Assembly (NCBI GenBank): GCA_024867545.1
Contig: JANFNE010000016.1
Span: 558,001-622,000, forward strand
Reading direction: 5' to 3'
Origin: Phytopythium helicoides
Lineage: Eukaryota > Oomycota > Peronosporomycetes > Pythiales > Pythiaceae
Length of the DNA stretch: 64,000 bases
Shown here one piece after another: positions 1-11,672 of this stretch. Numbering within the stretch: the stretch's first letter is position 1; each line of letters starts with the position of its first letter. Both the position numbers and the translations under genes were made by a program. Below the pieces are notes generated by a model. It saw nothing but the letters and a program-made list of their open reading frames with translations. It was not told where the DNA came from and ran no database searches.

Positions 1-27
1 CTCGACCGTCGTTCGGAGGCCCGACAA

Positions 28-45
28 CTCACTCTTCAATTTATC
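28..45 (+). promoter_or_regulatory. Inr+FPR core promoter of the first type A gene
   Basis: The string CTCACTCTTCAATTTATC matches the oomycete initiator (YCAYTYY) followed by the flanking promoter region (CAWTTT). It lies 39 bp before the ATG at 84, giving a short 5' leader as is usual for oomycete genes. An identical copy is at 4204..4221. Confidence 0.7.
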
Positions 46-83
46 TCGAAGACAACAAGCTACCTATCTCCCACACAACAACC

Positions 84-611
84 ATGAAGACCTCCTTCCT
101 CGCTCTACTCGTCGCCGGAATCGTCGCCGTTGTCAACGCCGACGCCATTCTCGACCAGCAACCGGCCATTGACGTCGACGTCGACGCCGATGTCGACCCC
201 AACTTCAACGCCGACTTTGACTTCAACACCACCAGTCGCGAGCTCCAGGCGAAGGTCGCTCCGGGAGACGTCGCGTCTGTCGCCGTCAGCACCATCAGCA
301 TCGGCCAGAACATCGCGGCCGCCATCGGCAGCGCCAGCAAGAAGCAGTGCCACCAGCTCGCGTGCTGGGTCGCCAGTCCCACGTACGGCTGCCAGTTCGC
401 CGCCGCCAACTACGTGCAGCGAGAGATCACGCGCGGCCGCAACTCGTTCTCGGTCGAGAGCTCGGGAAACACCGGCATGTGGGTGCGCTACTGGCGCACG
501 GGATTCTACCCTCCGGACCGCGGCGACATCGCCAAGGGCACGTGCAACGACGGTCGCTCCTACACTGTGACGAACTGCCAGGCGACCAAGGACAAGTCGG
601 TGCACTGCTGA
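84..611 (+). CDS. Type A small secreted six-cysteine protein, acidic-spacer variant
   Basis: Product of 175 residues; function unknown. An N-terminal signal peptide (about residues 1-19, ending VVNA) is followed by an Asp-rich spacer with DVDVDADVD, then RELQ at 52-55, then the cysteine domain. Six cysteines begin at C89 with spacing C-x4-C-x8-C-x50-C-x10-C-x9-C, and the last residue is Cys, so three disulfides are plausible. Family landmarks are CHQLACW, CQFAAANYVQ, RGRNSF, GMWVRYWRT, PPDRGD and TVTNCQ. No intron is needed. I do not recognise a described domain. By architecture it is a secreted, possibly effector-like or surface-active protein; that is inference. Its head-to-head type B partner, if any, lies outside the window. 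Confidence 0.9.
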   Translation: MKTSFLALLVAGIVAVVNADAILDQQPAIDVDVDADVDPNFNADFDFNTTSRELQAKVAPGDVASVAVSTISIGQNIAAAIGSASKKQCHQLACWVASPTYGCQFAAANYVQREITRGRNSFSVESSGNTGMWVRYWRTGFYPPDRGDIAKGTCNDGRSYTVTNCQATKDKSVHC

Positions 612-884
612 TTGCTGTAGCCAACTCGGTTGGTTCATCCCCTCACCCACTTCACTTCGTTTCACTTCACCTCACGAGAGGTGTCATTCGGGAGACTCGA
701 GTGGCTCGCTCTAGAAAGAAGTCTGTTCATGACGATAATGTATGCGTTTGCAACTACGAAACACCTTTGACTGTTGCACAATTGATTTGTTTTGATTTGC
801 GTTTGCGTTTGCGTTTGTGTTTGCTTGTTGGTCCGATAATCGTTTGTAGTCCTCACCGAGCGTTATCATATCATATCTTGGTTG

Positions 885-1439
885 GCTCCGGAAAGCGAGA
901 TGGATGGATGAGGTTCGATGCAGCAGAGTACGTACATGATGCGCACACATCCGTGTCGTGGCTCCTCGAAGTCGACATTCCTACGTCATCCACCGACTAA
1001 ATCGCATATGTAATACATGTCGATTCGAGTGCGCTGCCGCTCACTCAAAGCCAGAGCGGAGCAACTCATCTTTTTGCATTTGTTTGTTTGTTTTCTTTTT
1101 TGCTTTTTTGCTTTTTTGCTTTTTTGCTTTGTGTTTTCTTCTCTTCGTGACCACTTCCTTCTTGCTTCATCGCCTAGCCAAAAATACAACCAAGCGACTG
1201 TGCTTTCTCATCACAAGTCCATGGGAAGAGAATAGAATAGAGAAAGAAAGAAAGATGATGATGATGATGATGATGTATTTCGCTTCGACCCACACTGATC
1301 ATACCGCGAACTCGAGAGATCGAAGCCAACAGATACGCTAGACACACTTTCTCTAGACGTGATTCGCCGATTCCACTCCCACGTCCATGCCGTGTCAACC
1401 CACACAGCTCCTCAAATCGCCACGCGTGGTGCAGAGTGC
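885..1439. other. Convergent spacer between A and B genes
   Basis: No supported gene. It contains a degenerate (CTTTTTTG)n stretch near 1090-1135 and a short (GAT)n microsatellite near 1254-1275. The first ~180 bp are a diverged match to 5061..5245. Confidence 0.6.
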
Positions 1440-2060
1440 TCAGCAGTGCACACGACCCGTCGACTGACAGTTGGTCACCACGAACCGGTTACCGTCCGAG
1501 CACTTGCCGCTCGCAATGTCGCCGCGGTCGATCGGCTCGAACTTGGTGCGCCAGTAGCGCACCCACATGCCGTTGCTCTGGATCTTCTCGTAGCGCCAGT
1601 TGTCACGGCCCTTGGTGATTTCTGCCTGCACCTTGGCGGCAGCACCGATGGCACACGTGCGCGAGGGAGTCGAGATCCAGCACGCGACCTGCTGGCACTC
1701 CTTCTTGTTCTTCATGAAGGCGTCTGTGATGAGAGGGGTGATGGCCGACGCGATCGAGAAGGCGGCCACGACGCCCTCGACCACTTGCAGTTCGCGACCC
1801 TCACCGTCCGTGACCTGGGTCAACTGCGTCTCGACATCGATGTTAGCGTCAGCGTCCGCATCGACGTCGATGTCAAAGTCGGTCGCGTTGGCGTGGTAGA
1901 CGTCCGCGTCGATGAACGGGACGTCGATGTTGACGGCGGCTTTGACGTCGTTGACGAAGTTGAGGTTGGTCGTGGCCGTCGCGGTGGCGTCGGCATCAGC
2001 GGTGGCAGAGTACGCGGCGACGGCGGCGAGCGCGGCGATGGTGGCGGTGAAGCACTTCAT
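1440..2060 (-). CDS. Type B small secreted six-cysteine protein, long acidic variant
   Basis: Product of 206 residues from the ATG at 2060, chosen because it opens a clear signal peptide (MKCFTATIAALAAVAAYSA) and lies behind a promoter-like element at 2137..2154; the frame stays open upstream to 2228 but that extension has no secretion signal. After the signal come an Asp/Ala-rich segment with PFIDADVYHANAT, RELQ at 89-92, a hydrophobic helix-like stretch (VVEGVVAAFSIASAITPL), and the cysteine domain: CQQVACW, STPSRTC, KGRDNW, GMWVRYWRT, DRGDIASGKC, VVTNCQSTGRVHC. Spacing is C-x4-C-x8-C-x50-C-x10-C-x7-C, the same frame as type A with a shorter last loop. It is head-to-head with the A gene at 4260. 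Confidence 0.88.
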   Translation of the reverse strand: MKCFTATIAALAAVAAYSATADADATATATTNLNFVNDVKAAVNIDVPFIDADVYHANATDFDIDVDADADANIDVETQLTQVTDGEGRELQVVEGVVAAFSIASAITPLITDAFMKNKKECQQVACWISTPSRTCAIGAAAKVQAEITKGRDNWRYEKIQSNGMWVRYWRTKFEPIDRGDIASGKCSDGNRFVVTNCQSTGRVHC

Positions 2061-4203
2061 GGTCGTGCCGGTGTTCTGGTCGGACTTGACTTGGCAGGGA
2101 AAGGAAGCTTGCTGGGCAGGCTTGTCCGGCTGATGTCGAGATGGAGAATGAAAGAACGCAGTACGGCAGCGAACGCAACCTGATGGGAAGGTCACTGCTT
2201 CCCTACTGGAGATCCATGCAATCTTCAAGCTGACAATCCGATGAAGCCTTTCTTCATCCGCACTGTACGGGTCTGTGAGGATTCACGCGAGGATTCACGC
2301 GAGGTGCGAGGTGCGAGGTGCAGCAGCAAGCGATCCTCCATCGATGTTACCTTTCGTCGACGCACTCGCACTCACTACTGCATAGTACAGTGCGCGTGCG
2401 ACCCGCGACTTGCGACCTGCGACCTGTGCACGCAACCAGTTCGCCATCGATTTGCACCAACTGGTTAGTCGACCGCTCTTCCACTCGGGTCTTGCGTTTT
2501 GTATTGAAGTAGGCTTGTCTATGTTTACCACCCTTTCACTGTTCGCGCGCAGCGTTATTCCCGTCCACAATCCTCCTCCTGCTCATCCCAAGATCGGCGC
2601 GACGCTTGCCCCGCTCCACCATCCGTGGACGTCGTGTGTATAAGTCATGCGGACGTTACAGTGAGGCGTGCTGCATTGAAGTACTACGGTACCATGTGTA
2701 GACAGTGTATCCTTGGATACTTGTAGCAAGCTCTCGTCCACGTACTCCAAAGCAAAACACTACATGTACCGTGCAAAATTGAAGCTCAAATCTCGCTTGG
2801 ATGAACTTGGCGATGCGGCTCCTTGCTGCCTTCCCGCCTGGAGAACATACGTTCAGCGACTACGTGCTCCGTGTCGTTGCTTTACCCAGCCTTGTGCTCT
2901 GTGATTCCCAATCGGAGCTGGTCGCTCCAGACATGATGCAATCCACGAGTACTATTTCCCTTACGCTACAATGCATGTGTTGGCTATTGTTGCTAGATAC
3001 GATACGACATGGGTGGGGGTAGTTGCTGTTGACGCTACTGTTGTCGGGGCCTTCCAACGCGTGCGTGTTGTGTCTGCCGTCCGAGAGACACGAGGAAATC
3101 CTGGGATCGGCAAATGGAGAACGAACCTCATGGATGACTCCAGTCGTGGACAGTACGGCTCTCTACATCGTATGTACGTGGTATCACATCACGCCGACCA
3201 AAGATCGATCGTCTCACAGACTCGCACCGCTGTTTCATCCACGACATCGATGAGAGATCACCATGAACATGGACTTTCCCTGTCCACTTGTTCATGGCTG
3301 GAGCGCGAGTATCCCATCGGCAAGTAACGACAGTGCAGTACATGAATGCACAAGAACACCTCCGATCCAGATCCAGATCTATATCCTTGCTGCACGGTAC
3401 TGTACCGTGTTATGATTGTAGAACCCATCCAGGCCGAGGTGCTTACTTTTACCGTCGTCGTTGAGTCGTCGATGTCAAGGTGCATTGAGCCTCAGGCGGG
3501 GGAACATGCTGTGCTCCCTTCTCCATTTAGACCTGCAGTTGGATGGTTCCATGAAGCAGGAAGTGAACCGTCCTTATCCTCCTCCTCCTCCTCCTCCTCC
3601 TCACTTCCTCGCCCTCACAACGCTCTCGACATCGATTTGCAACACTCGATAATCGAGCACCCATCCGCCACTGCAGTAACTTGAACGTTGTGTGTTTGCA
3701 CTGCCAACAAGAGCGCGTGTCTGGAGGAAGCAACTTGCTGGGTCTCCATGCGCCCCATATGATACGATCTTGGGATTTGATCAGACCGCGCTGCTGTGAT
3801 ACATGTATGGTATCACTCACTCCACTCTGGCACTGACAGAAATACCTATTGTGCATAGCTGCGACGAGACTTGTCGCCTAGCTGCCAGCGATCCGGATAC
3901 TGTAGTACTGTAGCTGGTAAAGATATATGTACTGCACTACAGTAGAACGATGCAACGCGGTCGTGGATGTGCGCGTGAACAGCAGACGGTGACCAACTTG
4001 CCGTTGGACGCCTTTCCATCACGCCATCGGCCCATCATCGCACCACAATCGGATCCTGGTCGACGTCCACTCGTGGCGCTGTGACGAATCATCCATGGTC
4101 TATCATAGCGGAGAGAAAGAGGGAGCACAACAATCTTGCCGCCAACAACAAACAAATCACCTCCAAGTGCTCGCGACTCGACCGTCGTTCGGAGGCCCGA
4201 CAA
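2061..4203. other. Divergent (B|A) intergenic region, about 2.2 kb
   Basis: Contains the Inr-like element for the B gene on the minus strand (CTTTCATTCTCCATCTCG, 2137..2154), a (TCC)n microsatellite near 3577-3601, and several short palindromic TACTGTA/TACAGTA motifs around 3898-3945. Open frames here are short, lack family resemblance and look like chance. Confidence 0.55.
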
Positions 4204-5060
4204 CTCACTCTTCAATTTATCTCGAAGACAACAAGCTACCTATCTCCCACACAACAACCATGAAGACCTCCTTCCTCGCTCTACTCGTCGCCGGAATCGT
4301 CGCCGTTGTCAACGCCGACGCCATTCTCGACCAGCAACCGGCCATTGACGTCGACGTCGACGCCGATGTCGACCCCAACTTCAACGCCGACTTTGACTTC
4401 AACACCACCAGTCGCGAGCTCCAGGCGAAGGTCGCTCCGGGAGACGTCGCGTCTGTCGCCGTCAGCACCATCAGCATCGGCCAGAACATCGCGGCCGCCA
4501 TCGGCAGCGCCAGCAAGAAGCAGTGCCACCAGCTCGCGTGCTGGGTCGCCAGTCCCACGTACGGCTGCCAGTTCGCCGCCGCCAACTACGTGCAGCGAGA
4601 GATCACGCGCGGCCGCAACTCGTTCTCGGTCGAGAGCTCGGGAAACACCGGCATGTGGGTGCGCTACTGGCGCACGGGATTCTACCCTCCGGACCGCGGC
4701 GACATCGCCAAGGGCACGTGCAACGACGGTCGCTCCTACACTGTGACGAACTGCCAGGCGACCAAGGACAAGTCGGTGCACTGCTGATTGCTGTAGCCAA
4801 CTCGGTTGGTTCATCCCCTCACCCACTTCACTTCGTTTCACTTCACCTCACGAGAGGTGTCATTCGGGAGACTCGAGTGGCTCGCTCTAGAAAGAAGTCT
4901 GTTCATGACGATAATGTATGCGTTTGCAACTACGAAACACCTTTGACTGTTGCACAATTGATTTGTTTTGATTTGCGTTTGCGTTTGCGTTTGTGTTTGC
5001 TTGTTGGTCCGATAATCGTTTGTAGTCCTCACCGAGCGTTATCATATCATATCTTGGTTG
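4177..5060 (+). repeat. Direct repeat copy 2 (perfect match to 1..884)
   Basis: Identical partner of 1..884; the match includes the promoter at 4204..4221, the coding region and about 270 bp of 3' flank, and ends sharply at 5060. Confidence 0.9.
4260..4787 (+). CDS. Type A small secreted six-cysteine protein (duplicate of 84..611)
   Basis: 175 residues, identical in sequence to the product of 84..611. The start at 4260 is preferred over upstream in-frame ATGs because it begins the signal peptide and lies 38 bp after the promoter element at 4204..4221. It is head-to-head with the type B gene at 1440..2060 and convergent with the type B gene at 5717..6190. Confidence 0.9.
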   Translation: MKTSFLALLVAGIVAVVNADAILDQQPAIDVDVDADVDPNFNADFDFNTTSRELQAKVAPGDVASVAVSTISIGQNIAAAIGSASKKQCHQLACWVASPTYGCQFAAANYVQREITRGRNSFSVESSGNTGMWVRYWRTGFYPPDRGDIAKGTCNDGRSYTVTNCQATKDKSVHC

Positions 5061-5333
5061 TCTCCGGGAAGCGAGATGGATGGATAAGATACGATGCAGT
5101 TGAGTACGTGCATGATGTACACACTTCCGTAGCGTGGCTCCTTGACGTCGACATTCCTACGTGATTCACCGACCAAATTGTATGCACAATACAAGTCGAT
5201 TCGAGCTCACTCTCACTGCCGCTGACTCAAAGTCAGAGCGGAGAAGTAATTCATCGTCATGTGAAGTTTGTTGTTTTTGTTGTTTATTTTTGTTTTGGGT
5301 TCTATTTTTGTTTTGGGGTTTCTTTCTTGCTCT

Positions 5334-5450
<117 letters not shown>

Positions 5451-5716
5451 ATCTAGCGTCTGGTGTTCTAAATCAGTGTTCAGCGAAGCAACACTGTTGA
5501 AGCCTGGAAAACGTGGGTTATGTACATGCCCTTGCTGATAACCTCGATGCCATGGTCCATCCAGCCATGGCAAGTTTGGCGGAATCTGTTGGCAAGAGCA
5601 TAAAGTTCTCCTTCTAGTGCTAGACATGCTGATTACGAATTTCAATGACTGAGTGAACAATTTCGTACGTCGTTGAGGAACATGCATTACGCTCAACGAC
5701 TATTTCGTAAAGGCGT

Positions 5717-6190
5717 CTAGCAGCGCACGCGCCCCGTCGATTGACAATTAGTCACCACAAATGTGCTGCCATCCGTGCAGTTGCCGCTCGCAATGTCGCC
5801 ACGGTCGACCGGCTCAAACTTCGTGCGCCAGTAGCGCACCCACATGCCGGTGTCCCCGATGCTTTCGTAGCCCCAGTTGTCGCGGCCCTTGGTGATCTCT
5901 GACTGCACCTCGGCAGCGGCAGCGATGGCACATGTACGCGAAGGCGTCGAGATCCAACACGCGAGCTGCTGGCACTCCTTCTTGTTGCCGTTAATGATGT
6001 CGGTAATTACTGGAGTGACTGCTGATGCGATGGAGAACGCGGCCAAGACGCCCTCGACTATCTGGAGGTGGCGATCGTCCCCGTCACCGGCTTCGATCTT
6101 GCTCTCCTGGCGGAAGACCGTGGCGCCAATGAAAGGCAAGTTGGCAGCGGCAATAGCGGCAGCAGTAACTGTTGCAATGAAGCACTTCAT
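5717..6190 (-). CDS. Type B small secreted six-cysteine protein, short-spacer variant
   Basis: 157 residues. Signal peptide MKCFIATVTAAAIAAANL, then a short spacer with RHLQ at 40-43 and IVEGVLAAFSIASAVTPV before the first Cys. It lacks the long acidic segment of the 1440 and 18513 types. Last loop is C-x7-C. Head-to-head with the A gene at 7200 across about 1.0 kb. Confidence 0.9.
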   Translation of the reverse strand: MKCFIATVTAAAIAAANLPFIGATVFRQESKIEAGDGDDRHLQIVEGVLAAFSIASAVTPVITDIINGNKKECQQLACWISTPSRTCAIAAAAEVQSEITKGRDNWGYESIGDTGMWVRYWRTKFEPVDRGDIASGNCTDGSTFVVTNCQSTGRVRC

Positions 6191-6233
6191 GGGTTGTAAG
6201 GTTGAGGCAGAGACGGGTGTGTTTGGTTGGAGT

Positions 6234-6250
6234 CACAATTGAAAATGACC
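6234..6250 (-). promoter_or_regulatory. Inr+FPR core promoter of the B gene 5717..6190
   Basis: On the minus strand the sequence reads GGTCATTTTCAATTGTG, a strong match to the oomycete Inr+FPR, 44 bp before the ATG. The duplicate is at 12190..12206. Confidence 0.7.
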
Positions 6251-6700
6251 ACCATCGTGATACTGCTAGCAAGGACTTCATGCAGCCTCTGAAGATACAC
6301 TGACACAGAGAGCGAGGGCAGTTAACGGACATCGTAAACGCATCAAGTAGATTACGCGTACAGTCGCGAGCTTCGCAGAACCAAGTGCCAGCAGATCATT
6401 CAATGGACATCTTTCGGTTCAAACCATAGTGTAAAGGTGTTTACAGAAGCCATTTCCGCTCTTGCAGAACGACGGACGACTCGCACGATCTCATGTCTGA
6501 CGAATCGTCGCGCACGCAGCACGTCAAAAAATGGCGAAGTCAAGTGGAACGCTACAGTGTAACTCACATCATCTGGTCGATCATGAGATCGGTATTGGTC
6601 CCGGCTCTCCCAATACCAAGACCATGATGTGAGGCTTCGCCGCTGGGATCACTCAGCGCTCAAGCCATCGCATCTGGTTATGAGCAAGAAGAAGAAGAAG

Positions 6701-6732
<32 letters not shown>

Positions 6733-7133
6733 ACCTTGGGATGATGTGGAACTGCAATTTCCTGGATCGTGGATGTGAGCATCAATGTGAACATCCACAC
6801 TATAGCGTTCTCGGGCGACAGATGTTGTTCGAGACGTTTGGCTGCAGCCGCAATCGAGGTGTTTCCTTTTGGTGGAGTATCTCGATATTGTATCTCTCTA
6901 TCTCTCCAGATGGTAAGGTGTCGGCATCGGGTCGGGTCGTGTGGGTACCCTGCTATTCACGCTCTCGAGTACAACTGAGCATGGCGATTGGCAGTGCTTG
7001 AAACGCACTCCCACGGTGCCTGTAGTTCGTCGCCAATCGTCTTCCGGAGCATAATCGCGCTCATCTGTAACTTAACGCCTTCAGTGTAGCGCATACCAGC
7101 GTGCTTTGGTTACTCAACTGCCCCGGATAGCAA
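6251..7133. other. Divergent (B|A) spacer with poly-A tract
   Basis: No supported gene. Contains a (GAA)n run leading into a 29-base A run at 6701..6729; the equivalent run in unit II (12656..12683) is one base shorter. The rest is unrecognised shared promoter region for the flanking B and A genes. Confidence 0.6.
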
Positions 7134-7151
7134 CCTCACTTTTCAATCTGC
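7134..7151 (+). promoter_or_regulatory. Inr+FPR core promoter of the A gene 7200..7691
   Basis: CCTCACTTTTCAATCTGC fits Inr plus FPR and sits about 50 bp before the ATG. The duplicate is at 13088..13105. Confidence 0.65.
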
Positions 7152-7199
7152 TCGCTCTTGGCGTCTCTGCAATACTTCAAGTTCCACGGTTTTTCCACA

Positions 7200-7691
7200 A
7201 TGAAGACGATCGTAGCGCTCGCTGTAGCCGGAGTCCTGGCTATCGGTAACGCAGAGGTCCAGCCTTCGGAGGCGCGAGTACTGCGCACTGCTGCTACTGG
7301 TACTAGCACGTCCACCACGAGCGGTACCAGCACGATCGGCTCGGTGTCGTCTATCGCTGTCAGCACCATCAACCTAGCTGCGGGAGTCACGGGTGCTGTT
7401 GTGTCGGCCGAGTCGCGAAGCAAGGGCTGCCACCAGCTTGCGTGCTGGATCGCCAGTCCTACATATGACTGCCAATTCGCTGCCGCCAACTGGGTCCAGC
7501 GTGAATTGACCAAGGGTCGCAACTCATTCGGCGTTGAGAGCTCTGGTGACACGGGGATGTGGGTTCGCTACTGGCGGACTACATTTTACCCTCCAGACCA
7601 GGGTGACATTGCTGCTGGAAACTGCACAGATGGCACGGTATACACGGTGACGAACTGCCAGCCGACCAAGGATCGCTCGGTCTACTGCTAA
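7200..7691 (+). CDS. Type A small secreted six-cysteine protein with a canonical RxLR
   Basis: 163 residues from the ATG that opens the signal peptide (MKTIVALAVAGVLAIGNA). RVLR occupies residues 26-29, about nine residues after the predicted cleavage site: a literal match to the oomycete host-translocation motif, at the place where paralogs have RELQ, RALE or RDLK. A Thr/Ser-rich linker (GTSTSTTSGTST) follows, then CHQLACW, YDCQFAAANWVQ, GMWVRYWRT, PPDQGD, TVTNCQ and terminal Cys. No EER motif is seen, so a classical RXLR-EER effector is not claimed. Confidence 0.9.
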   Translation: MKTIVALAVAGVLAIGNAEVQPSEARVLRTAATGTSTSTTSGTSTIGSVSSIAVSTINLAAGVTGAVVSAESRSKGCHQLACWIASPTYDCQFAAANWVQRELTKGRNSFGVESSGDTGMWVRYWRTTFYPPDQGDIAAGNCTDGTVYTVTNCQPTKDRSVYC

Positions 7692-8408
7692 CACTGCGCG
7701 TTTACTCAAGTGATTTTTCGCACAGTCGCAACAGTCTTGTTTACCATGGAAGGATGTAGACCTTAACAATCATGAGTGCAGTGTGTGGAGTTGCTGAAAC
7801 GAAGACTCGTTGATGTTATGCTGTTGTTCACGGCACTTGATGCAAGATCGTGTTGTAGCTCCTCCACCATGGATGTGGCGTGGAGAGTTTAGGAGATGTT
7901 CTCGAGGAGGCGAAAACAAAACTCACCTCGACGAAGTCTCAACGATGTCTTGGTTTTGCCTCCTCTAGAAAAGCTATTTTCAGCTTCTACGAATCTGAAA
8001 ACCACCTGTCACCCCCAAACCCATTTTCCATCTTCGCTGGAATATATGCAGGTGAGCTCGCTATTGTTGGAAAATTGGGGAATGAGATAAAAAGCTTGGA
8101 CATCAGGTTGGAGCTGCCCTATCTGAGGTTGAGCTGGGTATGCCTTATACGTAGAGGTGCTTCTTTCAACCGTAGAAGTAGCCTAAACAGGCCCGACCTG
8201 CATAGGTAATAAAGCAGCCTTACTGTATGCCGGTTCAATTTTGCGCAGCACATAGCACATCGTTACATTCGATGTGTAGCAAATGAGAAGTGTTCGCCAA
8301 CATCTGGGCCTTTCATCAGGCGCGAAGAAGTACAAACCCACAAAAAATCGAAACGAAGCGACACGAAACGGTATACATTTAGGCTCACACTACATGACCT
8401 TGAAATAG
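7692..8408. other. Convergent A/A spacer
   Basis: 717 bp between two convergent type A genes. An open frame of 109 codons at 7880..8209 is conserved at 13834..14163, but the DNA there is itself identical between units, so this is no evidence of coding. No known feature recognised. Confidence 0.5.
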
Positions 8409-8894
8409 TTAGCAGTACACGCTCCCATCTGGATACTGGCAGTTCGTCACCGTGTACGCCGTGCCATCTGTGCACGTGCCCTTGGCGATGTCGCCCTGGT
8501 CAGGAGGGTAGAAGAGTGTCCGCCAGTAGCGAACCCACATTCCCGTGTCATCAGAGCTCTCGACACCAAACGAGTTGCGGCCCTTCGTCAGATTATCCTG
8601 GACCCAGTTAGCGGCAGCGAATTGACAGTCGTACGTCGAGCTGGAAATCCAGCACGCGAGCTGGTGGCAGTCCTTGCTTGAGCTCGTGCTGTTGACGATA
8701 CTCGCAATGTCTGTCGCGAGAGTGATGGTGCTGACAGCAATCGAAGATACGTCGCTGGCGGTGATGCTGGCAGCGGACTTGAGGTCACGGTTGGCGGCAG
8801 CCTCTTCAACGCCACGTACGCTTGAAGCAGCAGCTCCGGTATTGTGCGCAACGACAATGCAGCCGGCAAAGACGAGCACGCTGGTGGTCTTCAT
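8409..8894 (-). CDS. Type A small secreted six-cysteine protein, RDLK variant
   Basis: 161 residues. Signal peptide MKTTSVLVFAGCIVVAHN, RDLK at 36-39, then SSIAVSTITLATDIASIV ahead of CHQLACW. The last inter-cysteine loop is x8 (QYPDGSVY), between type A x9 and type B x7. Convergent with the A gene at 7200 and head-to-head with the B gene at 9612 (717 bp). Confidence 0.9.
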   Translation of the reverse strand: MKTTSVLVFAGCIVVAHNTGAAASSVRGVEEAAANRDLKSAASITASDVSSIAVSTITLATDIASIVNSTSSSKDCHQLACWISSSTYDCQFAAANWVQDNLTKGRNSFGVESSDDTGMWVRYWRTLFYPPDQGDIAKGTCTDGTAYTVTNCQYPDGSVYC

Positions 8895-8936
8895 TGGTGG
8901 ACGATGGAGTCGAAGTCGATCGCTGTTGGAGTTGCT

Positions 8937-8955
8937 GGGAAATTGAAGAATGCGC
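8937..8955 (-). promoter_or_regulatory. Inr+FPR core promoter of the A gene 8409..8894
   Basis: Minus strand reads GCGCATTCTTCAATTTCCC, close to the consensus GCTCATTYYNCAWTTT, 43 bp before the ATG. The duplicate is at 14883..14901. Confidence 0.75.
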
Positions 8956-9555
8956 TTGGATATGAGGGCGGAACGCTAGAGCTTCACACCTCAATCCCTC
9001 AATAGGCTCTGTAGAGGCAGTCGCCTGCAGCCCCCCAAACACAGGTGGTACGACATACATTGGCATAGTATAGTAATGGTTCATAGGACCACTCCCAGAC
9101 TGCTACAAACACAGCTGGCTGCTATCGTGGAACTGCAATGGACGGTCATGGAGTACCATGCTACGCGTCGCACTGCTCCATTCGCTATGCTACGTATATA
9201 TAGCTTCGCCCGGAGTGAACCATAGTGATCTGTAAAGAACTGTCAGCATTGGGATGTGCTCCGGATATTGAAGTCGGGAATCGAGCCAGACACTTGGTCG
9301 ATCCCAAGATTTCATACATGCCACCAGATCGGCATAGCGTAGCGAAATGAAGTTGTAGGTGACGAACTTGTGGGCTCACGTGCGAATGGGATTCCCCCCG
9401 ATCCGAGCCGGTGTTCGAGTAGTCTTGTCTCTGCATGGCAGATGGAACGGAAGCACAATGCCCTCGGTCTGAAAATCCTGGTTTCTTTGAGTATCTTCAA
9501 CCACACCTTGGCGTTCCATGGCTCTCGAAGAGCTAGCCAAATGGCACGTAACGCC

Positions 9556-9574
9556 GCTCATTCCTCAACATTTC
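9556..9574 (+). promoter_or_regulatory. Inr+FPR core promoter of the B gene 9612..10088
   Basis: GCTCATTCCTCAACATTTC begins with an exact GCTCATTCC initiator and lies 38 bp before the ATG. The duplicate is at 15508..15526. With 8937..8955 it brackets a bidirectional promoter region of about 600 bp. Confidence 0.75.
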
Positions 9575-9611
9575 GCCTACCCACAAAGCACAACCCAGCG
9601 CGTAGACAAGC

Positions 9612-10088
9612 ATGAAGACTGTTACCAAGACTCTCGCTTTCATCTCTGCATCTGCCGCGGCAGTCTACGCCGCAAGCTCGATCGACGCCCACTTCGTCGA
9701 CGCTGACATCTACCACTCCGAGACTGCTGATCGCCAGCTCCAGGTGGTCGAGGGGATCATTGCCGCATTCACGATTGCCTCGGCAGTCGAGCCACTCATC
9801 GCGGACGCCATCGAGAGCAGCAAGAAGGAGTGTCAGCAAGTCGCCTGCTGGATTTCGACCAACTCGCGCACGTGCGCCATCAGCGCCGCAATGGAGGTGC
9901 AGACTGAGATCATGAAGGGTCGTGACCAGTACGGCTACGAGGATATCGAGGACAATGGGATGTGGGTGCGCTACTGGCGCACCACGTTCGAGCCGATTGA
10001 CCGGGGAGATATTGCGAGTGGCAACTGCACGGATGGCAGCAGTTTCGTAGTGACGAACTGCCAGTCTACGGGTTCTGTCTACTGTTAA
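9612..10088 (+). CDS. Type B small secreted six-cysteine protein, MKTV variant
   Basis: 158 residues. Signal peptide MKTVTKTLAFISASAAAVYA, then HFVDADIYHSETADRQLQ (RQLQ at 41-44), VVEGIIAAFTIASAVEPL, CQQVACW, STNSRTC, KGRDQYGYEDI, GMWVRYWRT, DRGDIASGNC, VVTNCQSTGSVYC. The FVDADIY segment is shared with the long type B proteins. Head-to-head with the A gene at 8409. Confidence 0.9.
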   Translation: MKTVTKTLAFISASAAAVYAASSIDAHFVDADIYHSETADRQLQVVEGIIAAFTIASAVEPLIADAIESSKKECQQVACWISTNSRTCAISAAMEVQTEIMKGRDQYGYEDIEDNGMWVRYWRTTFEPIDRGDIASGNCTDGSSFVVTNCQSTGSVYC

Positions 10089-11406
<1,318 letters not shown>

Positions 11407-11672
11407 ATCTAGCGTCTGGTGTTCTAAATCAGTGTTCAGCGAAGCAACACTGTTGAAGCCTGGAAAACGTGGGTTATGTACATGCCCTTGCTGATAACCT
11501 CGATGCCATGGTCCATCCAGCCATGGCAAGTTTGGCGGAATCTGTTGGCAAGAGCATAAAGTTCTCCTTCTAGTGCTAGACATGCTGATTACGAATTTCA
11601 ATGACTGAGTGAACAATTTCGTACGTCGTTGAGGAACATGCATTACGCTCAACGACTATTTCGTAAAGGCGT

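Larger units (their letters stand above)
1..884 (+). repeat. Direct repeat copy 1 (perfect match to 4177..5060)
   Basis: Every base from 1 to 884 reappears at 4177..5060, offset 4176, including promoter, type A gene and 3' flank. At base 885 (g here, t in the other copy) identity drops abruptly to roughly 85 percent and fades out near 1080/5245. Because position 1 is the window edge, the repeat may extend further left. The pattern fits recent gene conversion or duplication, or a redundant assembly overlap. Confidence 0.9.

Noticed and set aside
6686..6729. Poly-A tract as a retrotransposon tail
   Set aside because: No retroelement sequence precedes it, and a (GAA)n run leads into it; a microsatellite is the simpler reading.
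7880..8209. 109-codon frame conserved between units I and II
   Set aside because: The DNA in this part of the duplication is identical, so conservation says nothing about coding; no domain.
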